From contig NZ_CP032550.1 in the NCBI RefSeq assembly GCF_009735645.1, positions 1,674,001-1,738,000 on the forward strand: DNA of 64,000 nt, read 5' to 3'. Below, piece after piece: positions 7,251 to 15,269 of this stretch; the stretch's first letter is position 1, and every line of letters begins with the position of its first letter. The stretch is from Microbacterium oryzae. GTDB lineage: Bacteria; Actinomycetota; Actinomycetes; Actinomycetales; Microbacteriaceae. The notes below the pieces were generated by a model that was given only the letters and a program-made list of their open reading frames with translations, ran no database searches and had not been told where the DNA came from. The position numbers and the translations under genes were made by a program.

Positions 7251-8713
7251 CCCGCTGCTCCATCGGTCAAGTCGCTCACCTGCAGCAGAGTGACGTTCCC
7301 GCCCTCGACGTGCTTCAGTGTTATGTGCCGCTCCTCCCCGAGGAACACCACCTCGGTGAGAGTACGCAGCCCGTCGGCGGCGAAGACCTCGATGGACCCG
7401 TGGTCGAGAACGAAGGTGACGCGGGCAGCTGCGCCGTCAGGCAGCGTCAGTCGCTCGACGCTCGCGAACGAGCTGACGTCACCATCGAACCCGGCGTCGC
7501 GTCGGTCCAGATGAATGCTCCCCGCTGCGCCGTCGATCCGCACGGACACCGAGTTGTCGCCGTCGCCGAACTCGAGGTCGGCGACGGCCCCCTCGCTGAT
7601 CTCGACGTCCAGGCGCGCGAGCGCGGGCAGCGCGACGGCCGCCCCGCGGGCAAGATCGACATGATCCTCGACGGCCACGGCCGGCGGCAGCACAGGTGAG
7701 GACCGCAACTGCGGGCGGCCCTCGGCGGAGACGAGGGAGAGCTTGCGCGCCAGGGTCATCGCACCACGCCACGGTCGCGTCGGCATGTGATGGGCGTAGT
7801 CCCAGTTGCTCATCCACGCGATCAGCGTGCGGTCCGCCTCCGGCAGGCCGCTGAAGGTGACACCCGCATAGCAGTCCCTTCCCCAGTCCAGCCAGTCGAG
7901 ATCGGCGAGCCCGGGGTCGTCCGCGCCTCGAAGAGGCCAATCCCGGTCGGCCGTGAAGGTGTGTCCGTCGAAATCGCCGACCACATACTGCGTGCCGGAC
8001 CCGCCCGCGACCCCGCCCGGATTGAGCGAGACCAGCATGACCCACTTGCGCGACGACGCGTCGCCATCCACCGGCAGCGGGAAGAGATCCGGGCACTCCC
8101 ACACGCCGCCCATCGCACCCGCCGGCCCGTAGGACGACATGTATGTCCACCGCTTCAGGTCGTCTGACCGGTAGAGAAGCACGCGATGCTCGGCTGCCTC
8201 GACGGCCACCATGACCCAGTGCTCGCCATCCTCACCGCTGTAGCGGAACACCTTGGGGTCGCGGAAGTCCGCGGACCCGCGGTCGAGCACGGGATTGCCG
8301 GCGTACTTCTGCCAGGTCTGGCCCTCGTCGAGGCTGTACGCGAGGGCCTGCGCCTGCGTGCCGTCCCGGGTCGCCGAGGTGTAGATCGCCACCATGGCGA
8401 CGCTGCCGTCGTCTGCGAAGCCCGAGGAATTCGTGTGGTCGACGACGGCGGACCCGGAGAAGATCTGCTCGTTCTCGTCGTACGGGATCGCGAGCGGCTG
8501 CTCCTCCCACGAGACGAGGTCTGCGCTCGTCGCATGGCCCCAGCTGATGTCGCCGTGTCCGAGCCCGTTCGGGTTGTGCTGGAAGAACAGATGGTAAGTC
8601 CCCCGGTGGTAGACGAGCCCATTGGGGTCGTTCATCCAGTTCCGAGCCGGAGTGAAGTGAGCTCGCGGGCGCGCGTGGAGGCGCGCGGACGGCACGGTGC
8701 CCGCCGCGGTCAT
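7247..8713 (-). CDS. GH32 beta-fructosidase (sucrose/fructan hydrolase)
   Basis: 488 residues from the ATG at 8711-8713, which overlaps the permease stop (ATGA). The three glycoside hydrolase family 32 acidic motifs are intact: W-M-N-D-P-N-G with nucleophile Asp29, F-R-D-P with Asp152, and W-E-C-P-D with acid/base Glu206. The C-terminal beta-sandwich follows (about residues 340-488). No signal peptide, so it acts in the cytoplasm on imported fructosides such as sucrose or short fructans. Whether it prefers sucrose or inulin/levan oligomers cannot be read. Coupled to the downstream sugar kinase. Confidence 0.93.
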   Translation of the reverse strand: MTAAGTVPSARLHARPRAHFTPARNWMNDPNGLVYHRGTYHLFFQHNPNGLGHGDISWGHATSADLVSWEEQPLAIPYDENEQIFSGSAVVDHTNSSGFADDGSVAMVAIYTSATRDGTQAQALAYSLDEGQTWQKYAGNPVLDRGSADFRDPKVFRYSGEDGEHWVMVAVEAAEHRVLLYRSDDLKRWTYMSSYGPAGAMGGVWECPDLFPLPVDGDASSRKWVMLVSLNPGGVAGGSGTQYVVGDFDGHTFTADRDWPLRGADDPGLADLDWLDWGRDCYAGVTFSGLPEADRTLIAWMSNWDYAHHMPTRPWRGAMTLARKLSLVSAEGRPQLRSSPVLPPAVAVEDHVDLARGAAVALPALARLDVEISEGAVADLEFGDGDNSVSVRIDGAAGSIHLDRRDAGFDGDVSSFASVERLTLPDGAAARVTFVLDHGSIEVFAADGLRTLTEVVFLGEERHITLKHVEGGNVTLLQVSDLTDGAAG

Positions 8714-9639
8714 CCCTTCACTCCCGACGCGGCGATCGAGTTGACGAAAGAGCGCTGGAACGCGACGAACAGCGCCAGCACCGGCACTGTGATGATGCTG
8801 GCGTACGCCATGATCTGCCCCCACGACACGTTGAGCTGCTTGAAGTAGTCGATGCCGACCATCACCGGACGAACGGATTCGCTCTGAGTCACCATCAGCG
8901 GCCACAGGTACTGGTTCCACGCCGGCAAGAAGGTCAGGATGGCGGCGGTCGCCACTGCCGGGCCGGCGAGCGGCATCACGATGCTGCGGTAGATGCGGAA
9001 CCACCCCGCCCCATCGACGCGCGCCGCTTCGTCCAGCTCCCGCGGGATGGAATCGAAGTACTGATAGAAGAGGAAGATCGAGAAGGCGTTGGCGATGAAT
9101 GGCACGATCTGCACGGCGTACGTGTCAAGCCATCCCTGAAGGAACTCGGCCCCGTCGAAGTACGGCAGCTGGTTGACCCACCAGAGCATCGGCACGGCCA
9201 TCACCTCGAACGGCACAATGAGCGTCGCCAGAACGATGCCGAGCAGCACCTTGCGGCCCGGGAGGCGCATCCGCGCCAGCGCGAAGGCGGCCATCGAGTT
9301 GACGACGAGGCCGAGCAGCACCGTCAGAGCCGAGATCATGACCGAGTTCATCAGGAACTGCGCGAACGGCACGCGTTCGAACACGCCGACGTAGTTGTCG
9401 AGCGAGAGCTCTCCGACGGGCAGGAAGGCACGGAGCCCGCCGAGATCGGCGAAGATCTGGAGGTCGGGCTTGAAACTCGACACGATCATGAACACCAGCG
9501 GAAGCCCGAAGACGAGCGCCAGCAGGATCTTCGCGACGAGCAGCAGCGCAGCGCTCCAGCGGCCAGCGGGCGCCTTCCTTCCGGGGTTGGCGACGTCGCC
9601 GATGTCCTTCAGCAGTGGCCGGTTGGCGAGTGCGCTCAT
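8710..9639 (-). CDS. Carbohydrate ABC transporter permease (MalG type)
   Basis: 309 residues, start preceded by AAGGAGG. Six transmembrane segments and the cytoplasmic EAA loop are clear: E-L-D-E-A-A-R-V-D-G-A-G at about residue 205, which contacts the ATPase. A CUT1-family inner-membrane permease with the longer N-terminus typical of MalG-type subunits. The start overlaps the preceding permease by 4 bp and the stop overlaps GH32. No ATP-binding subunit is encoded in the operon, so it probably uses a shared MsiK/MalK-type ATPase encoded elsewhere. Confidence 0.93.
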   Translation of the reverse strand: MSALANRPLLKDIGDVANPGRKAPAGRWSAALLLVAKILLALVFGLPLVFMIVSSFKPDLQIFADLGGLRAFLPVGELSLDNYVGVFERVPFAQFLMNSVMISALTVLLGLVVNSMAAFALARMRLPGRKVLLGIVLATLIVPFEVMAVPMLWWVNQLPYFDGAEFLQGWLDTYAVQIVPFIANAFSIFLFYQYFDSIPRELDEAARVDGAGWFRIYRSIVMPLAGPAVATAAILTFLPAWNQYLWPLMVTQSESVRPVMVGIDYFKQLNVSWGQIMAYASIITVPVLALFVAFQRSFVNSIAASGVKG

Positions 9640-10577
9640 CGGCTTGCCTCCTTATCCCGGGTGAGGAAGTTCTGGATGAGCGTGACGACGAGCACGAGCA
9701 CGAAGAACACGAGCGAGATCGCCGCGGCGTAACCGGTCTGCTGCTGCTGGAAGCCGGAGCGGACCGTCATGTACACGAGCGTCGACGTGGAGTCGAGTGG
9801 GCCGCCCTGGGTCATGATGTTCACCTGCGAGAACAGGCCGAACGCGGCGATGGTGATGGTGATCAGGATGAACACCCGCGTTGCGCGCAGACCGGGCCAC
9901 GTGACATTGGTGAACTGCTGCCACTTGGAGGCACCATCGAGTGCGGCTGCCTCGTAGAGCTCCTCGGGAATCGTCTGCAGTCCGGACAGCCAGATGATCA
10001 TGTGGAAGCCCATCGCCTGCCAGATCGACATGACGATGATCGCGAAGAGCGACCAGCGCGGGTCGGCCAGCCAGTCCGGGCCCTCGATGCCGATGCGGGC
10101 GAGGAGCAGGTTGATCAGCCCGTCCTTCTGATACATGAACAACCAGAGCATCGACACGACGACGATGGAGGTGACCACCGGCAGGAAGTAGATCGTGCGG
10201 AAGAACGTGGTGCCGCGCGTCTTGCTGTTGACGAGAACGGCCATCACCAGCGCGACTGCCGACTGCACGGGCACGATGACGACCGTGAAGACGATGGTGT
10301 TGCGCAGCGATGCCCAGAAGGTCTCGTCCGTGAACAGGTTGCTGAAGTTCTGCAGCCCGATGAACTGGCCGGGTACGGGTGAGATGAGTCGCGTGTTGGT
10401 GAACGCCAGGATGAACGTCAGCGCGATCGGGATGATCAAGAACATGATGATCAGCACCGCCGCCGGCAGGAGCATCGCGAGAGCGGTGACCTGCTCCTTG
10501 CCCTGACCCTGGATGCGTCCCGCGCGGGGGCTGGTTGCGACCTCTGCCCGGGGAGGGCGGTGCAGCGTTGTGGACAT
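9636..10577 (-). CDS. Carbohydrate ABC transporter permease (MalF type)
   Basis: 313 residues, ATG preceded by GGAGGAG. Hydrophobic segments begin at about residue 32; the EAA loop reads E-E-L-Y-E-A-A-A-L-D-G-A-S near residue 215. It pairs with the downstream MalG-type subunit to form the membrane channel of a CUT1 sugar importer. The 55-bp gap to the upstream binding-protein gene contains a perfect 12-bp hairpin, which probably sets a lower expression level for the permeases. Confidence 0.93.
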   Translation of the reverse strand: MSTTLHRPPRAEVATSPRAGRIQGQGKEQVTALAMLLPAAVLIIMFLIIPIALTFILAFTNTRLISPVPGQFIGLQNFSNLFTDETFWASLRNTIVFTVVIVPVQSAVALVMAVLVNSKTRGTTFFRTIYFLPVVTSIVVVSMLWLFMYQKDGLINLLLARIGIEGPDWLADPRWSLFAIIVMSIWQAMGFHMIIWLSGLQTIPEELYEAAALDGASKWQQFTNVTWPGLRATRVFILITITIAAFGLFSQVNIMTQGGPLDSTSTLVYMTVRSGFQQQQTGYAAAISLVFFVLVLVVTLIQNFLTRDKEASR

Positions 10578-10595
10578 GGGGCTCCTCCGAGTCGA

Positions 10596-10625
10596 TCCGG
10601 GCGACCCTTCGTCGGGTCGCCCGGA
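10596..10625 (-). terminator. Intra-operon hairpin between binding protein and permease genes
   Basis: A perfect 12-bp inverted repeat (TCCGGGCGACCC at 10596-10607, complement at 10614-10625, loop of 6). It lies directly after the solute-binding protein stop and before the MalF-type gene. No T-run follows. This arrangement is common in sugar importer operons, where such a hairpin protects the abundant upstream mRNA or attenuates transcription into the permease genes. Confidence 0.7.
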
Positions 10626-10632
10626 TCACGCG

Positions 10633-11916
10633 CTACTGGTTGTAGTTGTTCTGCTTCTGGTTGGCGTCGATCTCCTTGACGGCCTTGTCGAGCGCCTGCT
10701 TCGGGTCCGCGCCGTTGAGGATGTCCTGCGTCGTCTTGGTGAACGTGGTGGCGATGAACGGGTACCCGGGCGTGACCGGGCGCACCTGCGCGTAGTCCTT
10801 CGCGAAATCGCGGAAGATCTCGTTCTCGCCGCCGTCTCCGTACCCGGGCACGATGGCCGCGGCTCCGTCGGTGGCGGGGATGGTCGCAGCGGCTTCGGCG
10901 ACCGCAGCGACATTCTCGTCCTGCGCCGCGAATTCGAGATAGGCCAGCGCCCCCTCGGGGTCGTCGCACGAAGCGGACATCCCCCACTGCCACGAGCCAC
11001 CGCCGATGGTCGGCCCGTTCCCGAAGTCGACCGCCGGGAGGAAGAGCGCGTCGTCGCCCAGCTGCTCCCGGACCGGCGCCGCCGCCCAGCTTCCGGCGTA
11101 GATCAGTCCGGTCTTGCCGTTGAGGAAGTCGGCAGTCTGGTCGGTCGCGGACTTCGCCGCGATCAGGCCATCCTGCACCAGGCCCTGGAACCACGTCGCC
11201 CACTCGATCGCGGCGTCTCCGTTGAGCACACCGTCGGCGCTCTCGTAGCCGTCGCGCTCGATGAGGTCGCCGCCGAAGCTCTGCAGCATCGGCGAGTACG
11301 CGTACGGGTACCACTCGCCCACATCGGCGGTGTTGAAGTTCGCCGCGTAGTCGAACTGTCCGCTCTCCTTCAGCTTGGCCAGGGCTGAGTCAAGCTCCTC
11401 CCGAGTCCACGGCTCGTCCGCGTTCGGGATGCGGATGCCGTTCGACTCGAGGATGGTCTTGCTCGAGATCATCGTGAGCGCGACGTCGTAGAAGCCGTAG
11501 GAGTAGATCTCGTCGTTATAGGTGCCGATCGTCGACGGCAGGAAGGGCTCGAGCGCGTCTTCCATTCCGCTCAGCGGGGCGAGGTATCCAGCCCACGCCC
11601 AGTTCGGAACGTTCGGACCATCGATGTCGAGAATGCAGGGCAGCTTCTTCGAAGAGGCTGCCGCCGTGACGGACTGGTTGTACGACTCCTGCGGGAACGC
11701 CTGCACCTCGACGGTGTAGTCGTCCTGGCTCGCGTTGAAATCGTCGACGATCCCCTGGATCGCGCCGAGCTCCGCCTCGTTCCCCGCGTTGTGGGTCCAG
11801 AGTGCGATGGTCCCCTCCTCGCCGGAGGAGGACCCGCCGCGAGCGCAGCCGGCGAAGCCGACCGTCATCCCGGCGACCAGCGTCACGCCGAGGATCTTGA
11901 TTGCTGTCTTCTTCAT
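10633..11916 (-). CDS. Extracellular sugar-binding lipoprotein (CUT1 family)
   Basis: 427 residues. The signal peptide has a lipobox V-G-F-A-G-C with lipidated Cys24, followed by a Gly/Ser linker. The mature part is a type I solute-binding protein (E-E-G-T-I-A-L-W-T-H-N-A-G-N near residue 34, then alternating lobes), anchored on the outer face of the membrane. First gene of the sugar operon; RBS is AGGGAGAAC. It would capture fructosides or related oligosaccharides for the permeases at 9636 and 8710, given the GH32 neighbour. Confidence 0.92.
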   Translation of the reverse strand: MKKTAIKILGVTLVAGMTVGFAGCARGGSSSGEEGTIALWTHNAGNEAELGAIQGIVDDFNASQDDYTVEVQAFPQESYNQSVTAAASSKKLPCILDIDGPNVPNWAWAGYLAPLSGMEDALEPFLPSTIGTYNDEIYSYGFYDVALTMISSKTILESNGIRIPNADEPWTREELDSALAKLKESGQFDYAANFNTADVGEWYPYAYSPMLQSFGGDLIERDGYESADGVLNGDAAIEWATWFQGLVQDGLIAAKSATDQTADFLNGKTGLIYAGSWAAAPVREQLGDDALFLPAVDFGNGPTIGGGSWQWGMSASCDDPEGALAYLEFAAQDENVAAVAEAAATIPATDGAAAIVPGYGDGGENEIFRDFAKDYAQVRPVTPGYPFIATTFTKTTQDILNGADPKQALDKAVKEIDANQKQNNYNQ

Positions 11917-11943
11917 CGAAGTTCTCCCTGTGAGGCAGAAGAG

Positions 11944-11961
11944 TGCTGAATGGATTTAGCG
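11944..11961. promoter_or_regulatory. Second LacI-type operator (imperfect)
   Basis: TGCTGAATGGATTTAGCG, matching 15 of 18 positions of the palindrome at 12000-12017. It lies just downstream of the predicted -10 of the binding-protein promoter, where a repressor would block transcription of the sugar operon. Confidence 0.65.
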
Positions 11962-11964
11962 GTA

Positions 11965-11993
11965 ACGGTAACAGCGCGTGAGAGGAGTTGCAA
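11965..11993 (-). promoter_or_regulatory. Predicted promoter of sugar-uptake operon
   Basis: Read on the minus strand: -35 TTGCAA (11988-11993), spacer 17, -10 TACCGT (11965-11970). Transcription would start near 11958, inside the second operator, and the binding-protein ATG follows about 40 bases later. The match is moderate, but its placement between two operators supports it. Confidence 0.45.
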
Positions 11994-11999
11994 GCCGCC

Positions 12000-12017
12000 T
12001 GCTGAATTGATTCAGCA
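12000..12017. promoter_or_regulatory. LacI-family operator palindrome
   Basis: TGCTGAATTGATTCAGCA, a perfect 8+2+8 palindrome in the gap between the divergent binding-protein and LacI genes. Size and symmetry fit a LacI/PurR-type dimer site. It lies 34 bp upstream of the lacI-type ATG, so the regulator is probably autoregulated as well as controlling the sugar operon. Confidence 0.75.
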
Positions 12018-12051
12018 CCGCATGGGCTAGCGTGTATCGCAGGAGGAGCGG

Positions 12052-13065
12052 ATGACTCAGAAGCGACCGACTCTCGCTGATGTGGCGAAGCTGTCCGGCA
12101 TGTCGAAGACGGCGGTCAGCCTGATTCTGAACGACCGCCCCGGATCGCGTCTCTCCCCGGAAGCAGCGGAGCGCATCCGGGCGGCCGCGGCTCAGCTCGG
12201 ATACAAGCCCAATCCCGCGGCTCAGAGTCTCCGTCTCGGGAAGACCCGCTCCGTCGGGTTCATCTCGGATGAGGTCACACTCACCCGCTACGCCTCGGGC
12301 ATGATCAAAGGCGTCCTCCATGCCGCGCGCGATCTCGACCACACCGTTCTCATCGCCGAGACGGAAGGCGACCTCGACAACGTGGGTCTCGCCATGGAGT
12401 CGATGCTCGACCGCCGCGTGGATGGCCTCATCGTCGGCCTGATGGGCGCGCGCGTCGTCGACCTGCCCCGGCCATCGCAGGACATCCCGCTCGTGATCGT
12501 CAACGGCCGCACCCCCACGGGCGTGCCGAGCATCTTGCCAGACGAGCGCGCAGCGGGGCGCGAGGTCGCGTCCGAGCTGATCGAGGCGGGGCACCGTCGC
12601 ATCGGGATCATCGGCGAACTCCCCGAGATCGCCGCGAACCCTCGCAAGAGCGTCTCGATCGGTGCTCGCTTCGTCGGCATTGACGAGGCGTTCGCTGCCG
12701 CCGGCATACGACCGGAGCGTATGCAACTCTCCGAGTGGAGCCCGGCGATCGGACACGACGCCGCGCTGGAGATGCTCGCGGCTTATCCCGACCTCACCGC
12801 CCTGTTAGCAGGCAACGACAACGTCGCCTTCGGCATCTTCCAGGCCCTGAGCTCTCTCGGCCTCCGCGTGCCGGAAGACGTCTCGGTGATCTCCTTCGAC
12901 GACGAGGAACTCGCCGGTTACCTGAGGCCGGGCCTGACCACCGCTCGGCTGCCCTACGAGGAGATGGCCCGCCTCGGCGTCGAGATGATCCTCGGACGCC
13001 GCGAACTCGCCGACGCCAGGATCACGATGCCTCTCATGCGCCGACAGTCGGTCGCCCGGATCTGA
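12052..13065 (+). CDS. LacI family transcriptional regulator of the sugar operon
   Basis: 337 residues, RBS AGGAGGAGCGG. The N-terminal helix-turn-helix reads TLADVAKLSGMSKTAVSLIL with hinge L-G-Y-K-P-N-P-A-A-Q-S-L-R at residues 43-57. A periplasmic-binding-protein-like effector domain fills the rest (V-G-F-I-S-D-E near 65; I-S-F-D-D-E near 280). Divergent from the sugar uptake operon with two palindromic operators between them, so it most likely represses that operon until a fructoside or a derived sugar binds. The effector identity is inferred from the neighbours only. Confidence 0.93.
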   Translation: MTQKRPTLADVAKLSGMSKTAVSLILNDRPGSRLSPEAAERIRAAAAQLGYKPNPAAQSLRLGKTRSVGFISDEVTLTRYASGMIKGVLHAARDLDHTVLIAETEGDLDNVGLAMESMLDRRVDGLIVGLMGARVVDLPRPSQDIPLVIVNGRTPTGVPSILPDERAAGREVASELIEAGHRRIGIIGELPEIAANPRKSVSIGARFVGIDEAFAAAGIRPERMQLSEWSPAIGHDAALEMLAAYPDLTALLAGNDNVAFGIFQALSSLGLRVPEDVSVISFDDEELAGYLRPGLTTARLPYEEMARLGVEMILGRRELADARITMPLMRRQSVARI

Positions 13066-13071
13066 TACTGC

Positions 13072-13669
13072 GGCTCCCTCCGCTCGCTCAGCGCACCGTA
13101 TGGGAGCTCTCCACCCCAGGACGTTGGTCGAACGGTCTCACGAACGGCTCACCCCGTCTCGTCTCGCTCCGCTCGCTGCCGGACGTTGAGCGACGGAGCG
13201 CCAGCGAGGGAGACGAAACGCCGTGACCCGGTCCCGACAACGGCCCGCCCCGTTTCGTCTCGCTCCGCTCGCTCAACGTCCGAGAGGGGAGGCACCCCAC
13301 CCCCCGGACGTTGAGCGACGGAGCGCCAGCGAGGGAGACGAAACGCGGCGACCCGGTCCTGAGAACACCTCGCCCCGTTTCGTCTCGCTCCGCTCGCCCA
13401 ACGTCCGAGAGAGGAGACACCCCAACCCCCCCCGGACGTTGAGCGACCGAGCGCCAGCGAGGGAGACGAAACGCGGCGACCCGGTCCCGAGAACACCTCG
13501 CCCCGTTTCGTCTCGCTCCGCTCGCCCAACGTCCGAGAGAGGAGACACCCCAACCTCCCCCCCCCCCCCCCCGGACGTTGAGCGACCGAGCGCCAGCGAG
13601 GGAGACGAAACGCGGCGACCCGGTCCTGAGAACACCTCGCCCCGTTTCGTCTCGCTCCGCTCGCTCAAC
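13072..13669. repeat. Tandem array of palindromic repeat family A
   Basis: About four imperfect tandem units spaced roughly 120-140 bp. Each has a left arm GACGTTGAGCGAC(C/G)GAGC then GCCAGCGAGGGAGACGAAAC, a spacer with CGGTCC(C/T)GA(G/C)AA, and a right arm CCCCGTTTCGTCTCGCTCC then GCTCG(C/T)(T/C)CAACGTCCGAGAG. A pure run of 16 C lies at 13557-13572 in a unit junction. No convincing gene is present. The array is broken at 13669/13670 by the IS110 element and resumes at about 14996. Confidence 0.9.
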
Positions 13670-13711
13670 TGTCACTGTGTATAGCGGCTGGCGGTGCTGG
13701 CTGGCAGGCTC

Positions 13712-13880
13712 GGTTCCGGTTGCTGGCTCGTGGTGTGACTCCTCGCTCAACTGGCCTCTCCCTCGGGGGAGTGCCTTGCACTCGATTCGTCCGCTGCGAG
13801 TTGGTGCCGGGACCGGCCTGGCCCATCGCGGTGACTTGATAGAAGCAAGCCTTCGTGGCTCCTGACAGTGTTGTCCCGCG
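13712..13880 (+). ncRNA. Putative IS110 bridge RNA in the 5' non-coding end
   Basis: Two stem-loops with guide-like internal loops can be read. The first (target-binding type) has outer stem GGTTCCGG (13712-13719) pairing with CCGGGACC (13807-13814) and contains CTCGCTCAACTG at 13742-13753, identical to the left insertion junction at 13660-13671. The second (donor-binding type) has outer stem CGCGGTGAC (13827-13835) with GTCCCGCG (13873-13880) and inner hairpin AGCC/GGCT. Its 5' side holds ATAGAAGC (13839-13846), identical to the right end (14986-14993), and its 3' side holds ACAGTG (13865-13870), complementary to CACTGT at 13673-13678. A right-target guide was not found. The fold is by eye. 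Confidence 0.55.
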
Positions 13881-13948
13881 GTGACTTCACCCCAGAACCG
13901 GTCCCGGCGTTCACGACCGTCCCGTTCGCTCGAAGTGGAGAGATCGCA

Positions 13949-14980
13949 ATGACAATCGTCGCAGAGCATTACCAGTTCGTCACGGGCGTGGACACCCACG
14001 CCCGCCGCCACCAGTTCGCGGTCCTCAACGCCGCCGGCCACGTCCTCGAGGAGCGCTCGTACCCGACCGATCCGGCCGGCATCGCCCGCAGCGTGGAATG
14101 GGCCCGGTCCCGAACTGCGGGAGGTGCCCTGCTGGTCTCGATCGACGGGGCCGGGTCGTACGGGCGGCTGCTGACGGACGCGTTCCTGCGCGCCGGGATC
14201 GATGTGACCCAGGCGCCCGTCATCCGGTACCGGCCCGACGGGAAAGACGACCGCATCGACGCCCGCCTGGCGGCATCGTCGGTGCTCCCGCTGGAGCAGG
14301 ACGCCCTCGCCCGCCCGCGCACCGGAGCGGAGCAGGAGGCGCTGCAGATCCTCCTCACCGCACGCACGAGCATGACCCGGGAACGCACCGCGACGATCAA
14401 CGCCCTCACCGGGCTGCTGCGCCGCCACGACCTCGGCATCGACGCGCGCCGGCCGCTGCGGACCGGGCAGATCGCGCAGATCGCCGCATGGCGATCCCAC
14501 CCCACTGACCCCCTCGACGCCGCCATCGCACGGCGAGAAGCGACCCGCCTGGCCCGCCGGATCCGGGAGCTCGCCGAGCAGCTCGTGGAGAACAACACCA
14601 CCCTGCGGGACCTCGTCACCGCCGTCGCCCCGCGACTGCTCGACGAGCCCGGCGTCGGCCCCGTCAGCGCCGCGACGGTCTACGTCGCCTGGTCCCACCC
14701 CGGCCGGGTCCGCTGCGAGGCCGCGTTCGCGCGCCTGGCGGGCGTCGCCCCGAAACCCGTCTCCACCGGCAACCATCACCGCCACCGCCTCGACCGCACC
14801 GGCGACAGACGCCTCAACGCCGCCCTCCACCGCGTCGTCATCACCCGCTGGCGCGCACACCCGCAAACCCTCGAATACACCGCCCGCCGCCGAGCCGAAG
14901 GACGCACCGACCGCGACATCCGACGCGCCCTCAAACGCATCGTCGCCCGTCAACTCTTCCGACTCCTCCAAGCCAGTTGA
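13949..14980 (+). CDS. IS110-family transposase/recombinase
   Basis: 343 residues from the ATG at 13949, which has GGAGAGA upstream; a longer frame from 13868 would overlap the non-coding end. The N-terminal RuvC-like DEDD domain has Asp15 (G-V-D-T-H-A-R), Asp101 and Asp104 (K-D-D-R-I-D-A-R). The second acidic position, usually Glu in E-G-T-G-S-Y-G, is Asp66 here (S-I-D-G-A-G-S-Y-G). The C-terminal domain has helix-hairpin-helix L-D-E-P-G-V-G-P-V-S and the catalytic serine block G-V-A-P-K-P-V-S-T-G with Ser272. Apart from Glu to Asp it looks intact and full length. Confidence 0.92.
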   Translation: MTIVAEHYQFVTGVDTHARRHQFAVLNAAGHVLEERSYPTDPAGIARSVEWARSRTAGGALLVSIDGAGSYGRLLTDAFLRAGIDVTQAPVIRYRPDGKDDRIDARLAASSVLPLEQDALARPRTGAEQEALQILLTARTSMTRERTATINALTGLLRRHDLGIDARRPLRTGQIAQIAAWRSHPTDPLDAAIARREATRLARRIRELAEQLVENNTTLRDLVTAVAPRLLDEPGVGPVSAATVYVAWSHPGRVRCEAAFARLAGVAPKPVSTGNHHRHRLDRTGDRRLNAALHRVVITRWRAHPQTLEYTARRRAEGRTDRDIRRALKRIVARQLFRLLQAS

Positions 14981-14995
14981 CACACATAGAAGCTT

Positions 14996-15192
14996 CGTCC
15001 GAGAGAGGAGACACCCCAACCCCCCCCGGACGTTGAGCGACCGAGCGCCAGCGAGGGAGACGAAACGCGGCGACCCGGTCCCGAGAACACCTCGCCCCGT
15101 TTCGTCTCGCTTCGCTCGCTCAACGTCCGAGAGGAAAGGACCCACCCCACCCCGTTTCGTCTCGCTTCGCTCGCTCCACGCCCGAGAAGGGA
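14996..15192. repeat. Palindromic repeat family A, right of the IS110 element
   Basis: Continuation of the interrupted array: CGTCCGAGAGAGGAGAC, a C-run, one complete left arm with GCGCCAGCGAG, then right arms with GCTTCGCTCG at 15110-15130 and 15157-15180. It ends before the tuf terminator. No gene is seen between the transposase stop and tuf. Confidence 0.88.
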
Positions 15193-15218
15193 CCACGGCC
15201 ATCCCCGGGGTACGCGAA

Positions 15219-15248
15219 AGCGGGGCCGCCCCGAAGGGCGACCCCGCT
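15219..15248 (-). terminator. tuf terminator hairpin
   Basis: AGCGGGG (15219-15225) and CGCCC (15227-15231) pair with GGGCG (15236-15240) and CCCCGCT (15242-15248) around a CGAA loop. On the minus strand it lies 21 bp after the tuf stop and is followed by TTTCGCG, a weak T-run as is usual for actinobacterial terminators. Confidence 0.8.
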
Positions 15249-15269
15249 GACGAAGCGAGTTCGAAGAAC

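Larger units (their letters stand above)
13670..14995 (+). mobile_element. IS110-family insertion element in the repeat array
   Basis: The canonical array sequence reads CTCAAC then GTCCGAG; here it is interrupted by about 1.33 kb. The left end begins TGTCACTGTG after C13669, and the right end is ATAGAAGCTT before CGTCCGAG. There are no terminal inverted repeats and no obvious target duplication beyond one or two bases, as expected for IS110 elements. A possible CT core is seen at both junctions (13669-13670 and 14993-14994). It contains a 279-bp 5' non-coding end and one transposase gene. Confidence 0.88.

Noticed and set aside
13072..13669. CRISPR array
   Set aside because: Units are 120-140 bp, made of inverted arms and similar spacers. 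A CRISPR array needs short identical repeats with unique spacers, and no cas gene is near.
13088..15202. 704-residue minus-strand frame running through the repeat array and the IS110 element
   Set aside because: It reads through palindromic repeats and antisense to a clear transposase. Residue words repeat only because the DNA repeats.
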